Source of the DNA: Pontederia crassipes | Lineage: Eukaryota > Streptophyta > Magnoliopsida > Commelinales > Pontederiaceae | NCBI GenBank assembly: GCA_030549335.1 | Contig: CM060186.1 | Location: 23,055,189 to 23,119,188 of the forward strand | Direction of reading: 5' to 3' | DNA length: 64,000 nt | Shown: positions 1-11,499 of the stretch, one piece after another | Position numbering within the stretch: the first letter of the stretch is position 1 | Layout of the letters: each line of letters starts with the position of its first letter | The notes under the pieces: model-generated | Told to the model about the DNA's origin: nothing | What the model saw: the letters and a program-made list of their open reading frames with translations, nothing else | Database searches by the model: none | Made by a program: the position numbers and the translations under genes

Positions 1-400
1 GGACAGGCTCTCGCAGGCGTGATTATATACATGCGTCCATCAGTACTATTTATAACACATGCCTAGCTGCAGGGACAACATGCAGAAAGGTGCAGACAAG
101 ATGGAGCGTTTGCTGCATGGATGTGTCAGCTTCAATTCATTTTGTGGCCTGGGCTTGGACGAATACTGTCATTGGTTTGGAAGCATTCGGCATATGATAT
201 ATCGAGAAGAAGGGGAAAGGTTAAAGAAAATTTTACCTTACCGTTAGAGCCTTGGAGGTGGAGAAGTTACATGCATATGTGAAGTTCTCTTCTTTTCCTG
301 GTTAAGGATTCATGTTTTTTAATTCTTCTTTTTTTGGTAGAAAGGATTTGTATTTCGGTTTTTACATAAAAATGGTTGAGTAAATATCAATTCTATAATT
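1..400. other. Unassigned left edge
   Basis: One short open frame (59-247, plus, 62 codons) starts with a methionine and ends at a TAG just before AT-rich DNA. It resembles no family I recognise and has no visible promoter. It could be the last exon of a gene lying to the left, or chance. Confidence 0.2.
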
Positions 401-429
401 CGCATGATCAGTAGTTATTTGATCTGTTA

Positions 430-1390
430 TTTTTACTTACAACTAATAAATGCTAAGTTGCTATCAAATATTATGTTTATTAAGTTAGAAAGCTTATAAA
501 AAAAAAATGAGTAAAATAATTATACTAGAATTCCTAAGCACGATATAAGTTTACTCTCAATTACAAACACATTAATCTAATAAAATATTTAATATTTTAC
601 AATATTTTTATTCACAAATAATAGTTTTATGTAATCTTATAGAATCATACAAACTCATTAGAATCGTATACATTCTATAAGAGTTTATAAGATTCTACAA
701 TGTTTTTTAAATTTATTTTTAGGTAAAATATAAGAGTCTAAGTTATCTAAGAGTATACACCAATTTAATTCATTTTACTTATCTAAACTCTTGAACTCGT
801 AAGAATTTAAGAGTTTGACTCAATTGCATTAATAAACAAATTGATCATTGGGCAATCTCACTTTTGTGATTGCTTTTGTCTAATTACAAAGTCAATATAT
901 GTCATGATCAATGTTGTCAAGTTTGAGAGTTTAAGTAACTCATTTTTTTTTCCTATAAACTCATATTGTAGAACCGAATCATGAATTCATAAAGTTTATG
1001 TACTAAATAAATTTAATTACTCAAGTAATAGTTATATAATCGCAAGCACATATCTATGATCCATTACACTAAACAACTAACACATTTGTATGAAAGTGAT
1101 CAAAATATGACTTACAAATAATAATACATAATACTAAGTAACTATCAAAGATTATGCTTACTAAGTTCTAAAACTTATAAAAAATAAATGTAAGTAAGAA
1201 ATTGTATTAAAATTTCAAATCACGATACTAATTTCTCTCAATAAAAAATACATTAATGAAATAAAACATTTAAGTTTTTACAACTTTTTATTACGCAAAT
1301 AATCATTTTACGTAATCACATGGAAATGTACAAACTCATTACAATTGTATAGAGTCATAATATTCTACCAATTTTTTAATTAACTTTTAG
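430..1390. repeat. Diverged direct repeat in AT-rich DNA, two copies of about 280 bp
   Basis: The stretch at about 430-705 recurs in diverged form at about 1110-1390. Both copies run from a 'cttacaaataataa'-like start, through 'actatcaa.gattatg.tta', to 'tacaaactcatta.aat.gtata'. The copies lie beside a CACTA transposase relic and could be part of the same decayed element. No coding potential is seen; the DNA between and around them is AT-rich filler. Confidence 0.5.
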
Positions 1391-1391
1391 G

Positions 1392-1470
1392 TAAATCTAT
1401 TTGATGCGATAAGCATACTTGATAATGACAATCATTTAGTCAAAAACAACTTTCCTACATACTAAATTTA
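1392..1470 (-). repeat. Detached copy of a CACTA transposase segment
   Basis: About 60 bases here ('gataagcatacttgataatg' and what follows) are nearly identical to 3188-3250, which lies inside the CACTA transposase relic. This is therefore a second, separated piece of the same transposase sequence, displaced about 1.8 kb. A local duplication or rearrangement of the element is the simplest explanation. Confidence 0.6.
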
Positions 1471-1977
1471 ATTCATTTTACTTTCTTGAACACTTGAACC
1501 TGTAACAAGAATTTAACAACATTGGTCGTGATTATATATGTGGCTCGATCTTTGTCTTATTCTTTGTCTTTCTTTCCAGATATAACATGCATTATTTGAA
1601 CCTGTATATCACTGATATTGAATCGAACTACAACTATTGTTGGTATGGAAGATGACTTGATGCTCTATCGCATCAAAGAAAGAAAGTAGAAATATCTTCT
1701 CAGCTTTGTGCATTGTTATCACAATAGAACTCTAACTCATATATGTCTTCTTCGCGGATGGTAGATGTATAAAGTTCTAATGAACATAGATAATTTCATT
1801 TATCCTCTGGTAAAGTTTTTTAAAAGCAATTTGAAGGAATCTTTGCATGAAAAATTGACAATGCTAAGTCTTCATATTATGTATCTTTTTCTTTTTTTCT
1901 ATGGTAAAAAAAATGAGATATGTTTTATGCACATCCGTATGAAATTTTAATTATTTTACCCATTAAAAAATAAAATT

Positions 1978-3440
1978 TCATTGTTCATTATTTAAAACGC
2001 AAGTAGCTTTTGAATTCATGCATTTACCATTTTGGAGATATATAATATCTAGTTCTGATTTTCTACATATAATTTTTATATCTTCATGTGCTTGTATGAT
2101 ATCTTTTGTTCTTTCTTTAACATCCATAATCATGTTAAAAATATTGTCAAATACAATCTTCTCCACATGCGGGACGCTAAAGTTATGAAGATCTAAGTTT
2201 CAAGATCAATAAGTCAACTCTCAAAAAAAAATTCTTTCAATTATGTTCACTTCCAAACACAATTTGCTTATAATAACCAACCTTCGACCCAAGTAAGACT
2301 TAATTAAATTTACTTACTTGCTCTAACACTGCTTGAATTATCAAACGACTTAAAGGTAATATGTACTCAATTTTTAAACAAATTTTGATTGTGTCGCATC
2401 AAATTTTTCATAGGCAAAAACGTCCGATGACAATCGAACTAGCTCATTTTTCTATTGTTTATCAAATAAAACAACTTGTTATTCTTTTCACATATGGAAC
2501 AACTAATTTTACCTTGACCACTCAACATTTCATAAATTGGATAATCATTTTTGGTCCATATTAATGCAACCCTCATCATGGAGTTTTGTTTATTGTTTTT
2601 GTCATAAGTGAGGGTGCCATCCTCTCACTTCATATTGAGTTCATCATCAAAGGTCTTAAATAAACATCCAAGCTTTTGCTTGGCGATCGAGAATTTGAAA
2701 TCATATAAGGAAGCAATATGTTCTCTTGTCTCGTACACATGCTTGGAGGCAAATTATAAGGCGTAATAAAAATTGACCAACAATAATAAGCCTTGCTTGA
2801 TGAACCAAATGGGTTGAACCCATCAGCGCGTGATAATATTGAAAAAGTTGGATGGAGTGTATCAAATCATTTTCCATGCCTCAGTATGTAAAGGATGTGT
2901 AATCGATGTAGGATGATCATGTACCCCTTCTTTGTGTTACTTATGCAATTTTTTCATAAATAAATAGATATTGAAATCTTGGAACTATGAGAAAGTATCT
3001 ATGTTTGTCACATTCTTTTTTTTTAATTTGACAATCTTTTCTTGATTTGCATTCCACAAATAGAACAAGCAGTAAGTGGGTTATTTTTTTTATAATACAT
3101 GCAATGATTGCGACATGCATTAGCTTTTTTATATTTCAAACCTAAATATCTTATCAATCTTTTGCACTTGTACAAATTATTGCTAGTCTATTTGATGCCA
3201 TAAGCATACTTGATAATGACAATCATTCAGTAAAAAACAACTTTCCTTCGTACTAAATTCTAATTTCAAGTTCAAAAGCATCACTACAGAAAGTGTACAT
3301 TGTTCCATGCATCCATCCCACAAAGGTTTGTCAACCTCTTTTAGGAAGTTATAAAACTTAGAAGCCGAAGAAAATTTTCCTTATTCAATAAATCTTTCAC
3401 CAACATGTTTTTCTAGCATCTTATATCATGTATGGATTGC
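1978..3440 (-). pseudogene. Decayed CACTA (En/Spm) transposase, TNP2-like
   Basis: Read on the minus strand from 3440 down to 1978, several blocks typical of plant CACTA TNP2 transposases appear in the right order. First is a 'PLWDGC...LS' block (about 3330-3270). Next come a degraded cysteine pair region (about 3120-3040), a 'LHP' block and 'SADGFNPFG' (about 2840-2810), then 'PYNLPPSMC' and 'LDVYLRPL' (about 2780-2620). Last is an open stretch of about 60 residues beginning 'EKIVFDNIFN' with 'KERTKD' (2166-1978). The reading frame shifts and meets stops between blocks, so no protein can be made. In the family this enzyme binds element ends and cuts and pastes elements that start with CACTA. 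Neither terminus of this copy was identified with confidence. Confidence 0.75.
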
Positions 3441-3476
3441 TCAATTCGCCCACATAGATATATATAAAAGGAATTA

Positions 3477-4563
3477 GGGTGCTACCACACTTTTAGCACT
3501 CTGCGCCTACACCTTCAGAGTCGTATGATCTAAAATGAATGCCTCTGATATGTGAGGGATGGTTTGGGGGAGAGATTCGAGTGGTTCAAGTGTGTAGGGG
3601 GCTGGAGGGGAGCGGTTCACGGGGATGGCGGTTCAATGCGTGTGATAGATTTTGGCTCCTCCGACGTTTCAATCACCCGAGCTCTGCATCTCCTCCGGCG
3701 TCGGCAACATGGCTTCTGGCATTAACATGCGTGGCTTCCAATGTGCGTGTCTCCTAGGGACAAAGGAGTGATCTGCGTGCCAAGTCTCCCTTTGCTCGAT
3801 CGTGTGTCAGTGCGGCAACAAAATAGGGGGCTGACGCCCCCCCTTTTTCGCAGCGGCGGCGGCGAGGGCGAAAATGAGGGAATTGGCCCCCCTCTGCGAA
3901 CTCACCGGCAAGCTCGTGGAGGGGGGCTGGCGCCCCCCTTTTTCGCTGTTGCGGGGGCGGCGAGGGCCAGCGTCAGCTTTCGACATCAATGGATCTATGC
4001 GCCAAATCGTTCCAACCCCTCATCCAACATGTGTGTCTCCTCTCCTCTCTACGCAATGGCATCGGGTGATGGAGGCTTCCTCCGGTAACGTTCAGGCTGC
4101 GGCGATCCACCTTTGCCCTCTTTGTGAAAAAAGCCGCCATCGGAGATCGAACGACAGATTTTCTCCGACACTCCTCCATCGCCTTCCATTTGCTTTGATC
4201 CCCACCCGACGACGAGGGCACAAGGACGTTGCTGACACCATGACCGACACCCGCTCGCTGCGCTACGCTGCCTCTTTTCATTGTTGCCGCATTTGATCAG
4301 CGACCAAGGAGGAATGGCGTGTGGATTCGTCGACGCCGTAAGCAGACCTCCTTCGCCCACCTCCTCGACGCCGGAAGTTGATGCCGCTGCACCGCCAACA
4401 CCCACCCACCCCAACACCCGTTAAGTCCCCTCCCATCCCTTCAGCACTGAACTTTCAAACCCCTCATCCGAACCGTTGCACACAGATCAGGGCCGTCCAT
4501 CCCAAATCGAACGGCCCTGGAAACATAGGCGTAGGGTACTACCAGAAAGGTTTGGAAGCACCC
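3477..4563. mobile_element. GC-rich element with imperfect terminal inverted repeats
   Basis: The left end reads 'gggtgctaccacac' and then 'gcgcctac'. The right end, reverse-complemented, reads 'gggtgcttccaaac' and then 'acgcctatg'. The matching ends span roughly 35-45 bases each and enclose about 1.1 kb of GC-rich DNA in an AT-rich setting. The interior has overlapping open frames on both strands (for example 3539-3757, 3874-4296 and, minus, 4049-4417). None resembles a protein I know and all are proline/arginine-rich, as expected by chance in GC-rich DNA. Near the right end (about 4488-4520) is a palindrome, 'cagggccgt' facing 'acggccctg'. No clear target duplication was found. A Mutator-type or Pack-type element carrying captured host DNA is possible; that is inference. 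Confidence 0.5.
3825..3945. repeat. Two G-run/C-run hairpins
   Basis: Two similar motifs, 'gggggctgacgccccccc' (from about 3826) and 'ggggggctggcgcccccc' (from about 3921), each form a short-loop inverted repeat followed by 'ctttttcgc'. They lie about 95 bases apart, so they may be tandem copies of one module. The role is unknown. Confidence 0.55.
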
Positions 4564-4565
4564 CA

Positions 4566-4590
4566 ATATATATATATATATATATATATG
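4566..4590. repeat. (AT)n microsatellite
   Basis: About 12 AT dinucleotides directly abut the right end of the GC-rich element. The 400 bases that follow (4591-4990) are AT-rich with nothing recognised. Confidence 0.9.
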
Positions 4591-4994
4591 TTAGCATCAA
4601 CTATTATTTCTTTATTCCATCTTTTTTTGTCATGAAAAACTAATTTGTGTATTTCGTTGTGAAACCATCCAAATATAAATCCTTCTCCACATTTACGATA
4701 TGAGCATGAAATTTCGTCACATGCAGAAATAATGCCTTCATTTTCATATATCACCTTAATAAATTAATTAACATCATCCTTATATTATTATGCTGTAATG
4801 CCACGTTAACTTTCCAATGATGAATCCAATTAAGATCAAACACTCGTGATTTCTTCAATGAGTGGCACATACAAAATTTAAGACAAAACATGGAGAGCAT
4901 TGAATTTTAAATGGGGTACGTCTATTAACATGGGAACCCAAAAATAAGGGGATGACAACAATAAAAAGTTTTTAAATGCTTAGGTATCAGTTTT

Positions 4995-6013
4995 TACTAC
5001 AACTCACAAATAATGCATAGAAAAGTTCTTAAATGCCTGGCGGCCACCTCGCGGTGGATCCGCCGCCTGGCGGCTTGATCTGGCCTCCTCGCGGTGGATT
5101 CGTTACCTGGCGGCCTGATCCGGCAGCCTCGCGGCGGATCCGTTGCCTGGCGGTCGGATCCGTTGCCTGGCGGTCTGAACCGGCCGCGCACGGCCTGAAT
5201 CGCCCGCTCGCGACGGATCAACTGCTAGGTGGATCCGTTGCCTGGCGGCCTGATCCGTTTCCTGGCGGTCTGAACCGGCCGCGCACGGCCTGAATCGGGC
5301 CTGATCGGCTGCTTCGCGGTGGATTCGCTGCCTCCCGCCTGGATCTGCCACATAGCGGCGGAACCGCCACCTGGTGGCCTGATCCGGCCTGGATCGGCCA
5401 CTCTCGGCGACTTCTCTCTCTCTTTCTCCCTGGCCGGCGACCCCTCTCCTTCGCGATTCCGGCCTCGTGATGGATCCGCGCCCTGACGGCTTGATCCGGC
5501 CGCCAATTTTTTTATTATTTTATACGTTATCTCAAACGGCTTAGGCTGTCAAAAAAAATCTCAGCTGTCGAAAGTTTCGACGGTTGCCACTGTCAAAATT
5601 ATTCGATCGACCTTCAAAAGTTTTTGACAGTTGCGACTGCCAAAACTTTTGGCGGTCGCCACAACCGAATGAAGTTTCGTCAGTTGCGACCGTCAAAACT
5701 TTTGACAGTCGCTGCAACCATCTAAAACTTCATATGGCCACAGCCGTCTGAACTACCGACAATTGGCAACCGTCAGAAAATTTCAACAGGTACAGCCGTC
5801 GAAACTTTCGATGGGCCTATTGCCCGTCGGAACTTTCGACGGGCCTATTGTCCGTCGGAACTTTCGACGGGCCTATTGTCCGTCGGAAAAGTGTTTGCGA
5901 TGAGCAATTTTCCGACATATCGTATTCTTCGAAAAAACTATCGAAAACTTTATTTTTTGACGCATTTTTTGCGACGGTCATGACAGTATGAAAAGTCGAT
6001 TTTTCTTGTAGTG
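4995..6013. mobile_element. CACTA-like non-autonomous element, left end degraded
   Basis: The right end reads 'tttttcttgtagtg' (6000-6013), the reverse complement of the CACTA terminus 'cactacaagaaaaa'. The left end is probably 'tactacaa' near 4995 but is degraded, and the flanking 3-mers do not match. The interior has two parts: a GC-rich minisatellite (5033-5506), then 500 bases dense in 'gtcgaaactttcgacgg'-type palindromes. The same two-part layout occurs in the better preserved elements at 51074-52571 and 54401-56267. No transposase is encoded. Confidence 0.6.
5033..5506. repeat. GC-rich minisatellite, about 17-21 bp units
   Basis: Irregular tandem copies of 'cctggcggcctgatccg' alternate with 'cctcgcggtggattcg' and 'aaccggccgcgcacggcctg'. 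Long open frames in several registers on both strands (5033-5293, 5103-5351, 5225-5506) are a by-product of the repeat and should not be called genes. Confidence 0.8.
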
Positions 6014-8029
6014 TTAAGAATAAGATTTCAGTTTTCAGAATAAGAATAATCCATTGGCTTATATAGAGAGCATTGAAAGTTTAAGAATAAGATTTCAGTT
6101 TTTCAGATTTTTGCAGCTCTGCCGATCTTACTTTCCTTAAAAGTTTTTTGTTAAAATTCTTAGAACATATTTGAACCCAAGGAAATAACTTTTTTTATCT
6201 AGCTTGCAGAAACTCAAAGATGGGCTAACATGGATCATATGCCAGGTGGATGAAATTCTTCGGACACAGAATTTGATAAGAAAACATTGGGGTGGAATAT
6301 TACTAATCCAATTTACTCTTCCTCATTAGTGATGACTTGACCTTGGATATACACTAATGTCCTTCTATGTACGTTGCCTGGGCGTGGCAAAGTTTTATCC
6401 GTTCAACTGACTTTTAGATAGGTAAAGTCAGGAGAGCTAGTAAAAGGAAAATAACTTTAAAGTGATCCAAAGATCATGCTGGACTTGAAAATTTTTGCAA
6501 AGAAAAAGAGAGAAAATCATAAATAATCAGGTATTATAAGTGCATTAAGCTAGCTAAACTATGTTATTGTTTGATATAAATTAAAATACTCGAGTTAACG
6601 ATGAGTCTTCAATCAGATGTAATATTGCAAATACTGGACCACAGTGTTCCAGAAAGAAAGCTTTCAGTGGCTGGTGATCTCCAGTTTTAGGGAGCATCCG
6701 CTACTTCACAGGCTGGGAGTTTGATGAACTCGAGCTGGAACTAAAATCTGATGTCCCCTAACTAAAAGAAAAACAAGCTCGATCTAAATTATTTTACCAA
6801 ATAAAACGACTGCATTTGATCTGCTTCTGCTATCGGTGCATTCTCTTTGTTTAAACTTTAAACCGATCTATCAACTTACCCTGATCTTGAGGGTACATTC
6901 TCATTGTATACTTTTTTTTGATGCCTGAATTTGATCGGTCGGATTTTTTATGATATTTCCGACCAATAAAAATATAATCAGAAATGTAATCCGTTATGCC
7001 GTCATTTGTGTACCGCAGGTTCTTTACGATACGTTTATCTGCAAAGAGTGTAACCTTTGTTAAAAACGCCAATCTCTAGAGCGCTTATATCTTATTATTT
7101 AATTAATTTAGTAATTATAATTTATAATTAAATTAATTATATACTTCTTAAATAAAGTAATATATATTTATTAATCTAATTTGATAATAAAAAATATCAT
7201 CTAAAGCTAAATAAAAATTTCAATTATTAAATTAATTATATTTGTTAAAATAGCTTAGATCATCATCATCTTGATCATAACTTATTTAACATATATTTTA
7301 AATTATTATATATTTATTTTATTAATCTAATAAATAATATGAGTGCTCTCATTGGGTTAAATGTTCTACAAATATATTTTCCTCTCGTTAAAAACGGGCT
7401 CTCATCATGTCGGTGAAAACCTCCTGCATCAACCCATCAACAGCAGCTCTCTGCGAAGTACAGGGTGTCACTTTTACTGTTTTTCGCAGACATCATTGTG
7501 GCTGCAAGTTGTCAAAACGAATAAAAAAATGGCACCACAGTTGAATTCAATTATTTCGCCTTTGTTATCATCTTCAATAGCGCAGACATACATAGATCTG
7601 CAATTTTGCACCAACTATTATCCACTTGGCCCTGGGTCTAAAGCCTAATTGTCTTAGAAATCGAAAACATTAGGCCTGAATCTAATAAACTAGAGGCTGA
7701 AGGAGATGAGAGCAAATGCTTCACTGTCTGGGGAGAAAAAGGAAACGCCATTTTAATCCTTACCGTGACATCGCTGTCGAGCATCACATTTCCGAGCTTA
7801 CAGACTTTTACAGGAGGTATCAAGTGATAAATGGAAGATTGGGGACACCTGCTGTGACGGGCACTAAGAAACAGGACGGACGTGGCCCTGAGCTTTACAG
7901 AAAAAAGGAAAGAAGATGCACGGCACATCGTTCGGTAAACATCAATCTAAAACAGGTAGACACGATCTAAGATAATTGAATCAAACAAGGCCGATAACAA
8001 TGCAGAACAAGTTTTTATAATTACTGATA
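6014..8029. other. Unassigned intergenic DNA
   Basis: AT-rich DNA with no recognised gene. Short frames at 6851-7072 (minus), 7361-7648 (plus), 7638-7928 (minus) and 7716-7970 (plus) match no family I know. The frames around 7640-7970 overlap on opposite strands, so at most one could be real. Bases 7080-7330 are almost pure A/T. Confidence 0.5.
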
Positions 8030-8034
8030 CTCAA

Positions 8035-9953
8035 TGTAATACCCGAATTTAAAAAAATATAATAATAATAAATAAATACAAAATGAAACCAAATTATAAA
8101 TACCAACCCCATAGCCCAATTAATGAGCTCATTAACATATTAGCCCTAAAGCCACCCTATAAAAAGGCATTAGTGCCTTAAGCACACCCTAGCCACCCTA
8201 TTCCTCTCCCTCACTCATCTCTCTTCTTCCCTAAGACACTTCATCCAGCAAAGGAAGGAAACTACAATAAGGATTATCTAGGTCCCTTCTTCATTTCTGT
8301 AATTTCTTTAATGATTGATGTCATCCCTTCCTATCGGAATGCTCCTTAGGTGAAGAAAGGTAAGGAGAGGGCAATTGACGGTGTACGAAAGGGTTTCAAG
8401 AAAGGATCACTCCAAAAGGAAGTGGGTGAATCCGAAAATCCCCCTGCATAACATGATTAGCAATATGATAGAATTAGGGTTCTTATTATGAAATGTGTTC
8501 TTGATTGATGAGAAGAAATGAAAAAGGGAATGATTGATTGTGTTTCTTGTGTTTGATTCATATTTTGTGATTATTATGACTATAGATGTGCTTTGTATTA
8601 GTCTTTCATGCTTAGATGATTGATTGTATGCATTGATTACATTTCTGGATTGAAAATCGCTGTTTAGATGAATCTGTCCGATTCTATTTTCATCAGGACA
8701 GGTCAACCGATTCCGAATATCGGTCGACTAGTGATGTGCAAATCGGTCGACCGATCATTCCTCCCGAGCCTTGTATCGGTTGGCCGATCGGTCGATCGAA
8801 ACTCCTTTCCAGACTAAGTGTTATTGGTCGATCGATCCAGAGATATTGGTCAACCGGTGCTTAGGACTTATCCACTGTATTGTATTAAGACCAATCGGTC
8901 GACCGATCCAGAGATATCGATCGACCGGTGCTTGAAAATCGGTCGACCGACCAGTGAGGACCGGTTGACCGAACCCTATTCAAAATGCATATTGATTGCT
9001 GATTTAATTTAGATTCTTCATATGATTGTGTTGTGCTACTCCCTGCTGATTGAAATGTTATATGACTGAATCCTTGATCTTGAATTGATTTGTCTAATGA
9101 TCCAATCCCCTTATGGTATGCAAGAATGATAAAGTGATAAAGTGAATAAGCATGAAAGATGAAAATGTTAGTGGGAGTGGTGGTCAGCTTATGCCAAGTG
9201 CTTATCATGGAGGGTCGCTCCCTTAGCCATGACTTGATCACCCATTGGCTGCACAAGGCTGTATCGGTCGCTCGGCCTAAATCCCCCACAAGTTAAAGGC
9301 ACCCAAAGGCACCTAATGATAAGAGAAAGTAAGAGCACAAAGAGTATGGACAAGTAACATGAACATGATGAATAAAGTATGATTAATGATCCAGCATGAT
9401 CTCTGAAATCTTTCATGATTATAAGATTGACTCATGATCTCTATCTCTTCTATCCATCGATATCTCTAATCCAATGATCATATGTTCACTACTTGATCTT
9501 GTTATCCATGATTACTGATTCTGACTATTGCTATTTGTATTTATGCATTGAGTACTTTATGGATCTCCACTAGGCTGTATAGCTTATGGGAGGACCTCCT
9601 CCCCTGTGTTTGATTTCCATAGGGCCAGGTCAGTGATGATGTTGAGATCGTGTGCAGCGACCAGCTCGAGCGATGCTAAAGCACATGAACTAACAGAGAG
9701 CCTAGTTATCTTTATCTTTATTTTTCGCATTATGAGCTTTGATGTAATTCAGATATTATGACTATCATGAACTTTGTAACACTTTGAGACTTCCGCTTTA
9801 TGATATTCCTATTTTTCCTCTTTATTCCTATGATTTGACATGTCATCATTTTTATTGAGATTTGGTCAAGTTTTAGTCAAGCTTTATGGTATTTTCGTAG
9901 CGCCTTTAGAGAGATCCTCGCCACACGGCATTGGTCGATTTGGGAGCATTACA
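8035..9953 (+). repeat. 5' LTR of the gypsy element
   Basis: Begins TG and ends CA, with short inverted ends ('tgtaat' and 'attaca'). A TATA-like 'ctataaaaaggc' lies near 8158. It is followed by a CT-rich leader (8185-8240), as expected around the transcription start. A cluster of GGTCGACC-type palindromes lies at 8695-8985. Confidence 0.93.
8695..8985. repeat. GGTCGACC palindrome cluster in the 5' LTR
   Basis: At least eight copies or near-copies of 'atcggtcgaccgatc' occur, spaced 20-60 bases apart. The 3' LTR has the same cluster at about 15565-15860. Each copy is self-complementary and CpG-rich inside otherwise AT-rich LTR DNA. Confidence 0.85.
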
Positions 9954-9957
9954 TTTA

Positions 9958-9969
9958 TGGTATCAGAGC
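9958..9969 (+). other. Primer-binding site, initiator tRNA-Met type
   Basis: 'tggtatcagagc' lies four bases after the 5' LTR end. It is the standard complement to the 3' end of initiator methionine tRNA used by many plant LTR elements to prime minus-strand DNA synthesis. Confidence 0.92.
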
Positions 9970-10135
9970 CGCTGTTCAGACTCTTTTGATGTCTTATTAT
10001 ATAGTATGGTATAAGAGTGGTTCATGTGCTATCGCTGAGCTATTGCCACACTCTCCATCAAAAGAGAATTGTAAGTTAAATTCATGTTCATGATATGGTA
10101 TTGGTTCTAATGTATTGTTCTTTCATGATTAAAGG

Positions 10136-11460
10136 ATGTCTAGACGATCAGAGAAGATCCAAGAGCATGAGGCCGCATCGGCCTATAATGCTCCTGAGGT
10201 GCCAGAAGGCCTAGAGGGCCCAATTATTGAGTCCCAAGCTTTAGCCCAGCAAGGTCGGAAATGAGGCCGTGGTCGAGGCCACACTTCCAGCCGCGGCCGA
10301 GGACGGGGCCGCAGTGCGAGAGCACAGTCGCAGGACGAACTCATTGATGAGATTGACCCACTGAAGGGCGGTCAAACCGGAGGTGGCCAGCCCGCGATCC
10401 GTCGTCCTACGCGGGGACCCCGATAGGAAATTTCTGAGGATACTTTAGAGGCATTTCTGAGGCTAAATCCGTCTCAGTTTGAGGGCAAGCCAAATTTCTT
10501 CAAAGCTGAACAGTGGATAGAGGCCTTGGACCGAATCTTTAAGTTGATGAGGTGTGCCGAAGGACGAAAGGTGCTATACGCTGCCCACTTGATCACCGAC
10601 ACTTCTATGGGTTGGTGGAAGACTGCTAGAGCCACCAGGTTCAAGGGGCTGGAAGAAGAAGAGATATCATGGGAGGAATTTAAGGAGGCATTTGCAGACC
10701 GATATACTCCTGAGCACGACCGGGAAAGCAAGCATGAAGAATTTTTGGAGCTCGTGCAAGGGACCATGACAATGGTGGAATACCACGCACAGTTTGTCAC
10801 GCTGGAGCAATATTGCCCTATGCCATTTGTAGGGCGCATAAGGGCAAACAAGTTCATCAACGGCCTGTGACCGGACCTGAAGACCGAAGTCCTTTCTGGG
10901 GACTGTGACACCTTAGTAAAGGCGGTGAGACTGGCCACCCGCATGAAGAAGGACCAGGCGGAGCGCAAGGCAAGAGCACCAGTCAAGCCAGCGGAGCCAC
11001 AGCGATTTCGGATCGAAGATCGTCGACCATTCAGGAGGGATGATCATCGCGATCGCCGCTATAGGCCTTATTACCAGAGGGAGGCCCCACGCTATGCTCC
11101 ACCCTAGCAGCGCCCAGCTCCAACACAGCATCAGGTATAAAGATTTCAAAATATTAATTAAGAATGTGTTAAGCGTGGTAATTAACTCACATTCCATGTG
11201 ATAGCCTTTGAAATAGTTGTCACCTCCTCCTCGTCAACCTCAGCCACTAGCACCAGTAGTTCCACGGAGGCCTCTCTGTCATCTTTGCGAGCGATATCAT
11301 GACGGAGAATGCCGCATGAGAACTGGTGCATGCCTCCAGTGCGGACAGTTCGGGCATTTTGCTCGAAATTGCCCCCAGCCTGATAGGAGAGATTGTGAGA
11401 ATCGGAGCACCGGAGGCGCAAACCCCGTGGTCCAGGGCAGGGTGCATCACATGAAGGTAA
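10136..11460 (+). pseudogene. gag of the gypsy element, broken
   Basis: The start 'ATGTCTAGACGATC' (10136) opens a frame that continues, through stops, to a CCHC zinc knuckle. An Arg/Gly-rich stretch near 10255-10320 precedes the conserved gag core (10450-10870; 'FEGKPNFFKAEQWI', 'GWWKTAR', 'WEEFKEAFADRY'). A basic tail follows, then the knuckle 'CLQCGQFGHFARNC' at 11331-11372. In-frame stops fall at 10262, 10423, 10868 and 11107, and the frame is disrupted after the knuckle. Gag would form the virus-like particle and the knuckle would bind the element RNA. An AT-rich, intron-like insert sits at 11135-11204. Confidence 0.9.
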
Positions 11461-11499
11461 ATATCAGAATGATAATGACGTTATCAGAGGTACCCTTCC

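Noticed and set aside
3539-4417. Cluster of open frames up to 140 codons
   Set aside because: All overlap on both strands in GC-rich DNA, with proline/arginine-rich composition and no recognisable domain.
5033-5506. Overlapping Arg/Pro-rich open frames on both strands
   Set aside because: They arise from a GC-rich minisatellite inside a CACTA-like element; frames are open in several registers at once and resemble no family.
7638-7970. Opposed open frames of 96 and 84 codons
   Set aside because: They overlap on opposite strands, show no family resemblance and have no visible promoter or splice structure.
8885-9416. Minus-strand open frames, repeated at 15276-16299
   Set aside because: They lie inside the two LTRs of the gypsy element and are duplicated only because the LTRs are.
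10474-11197. Minus-strand frame of 170 codons and neighbours opposite gag
   Set aside because: They are shadows of the gag coding strand with no independent motif.
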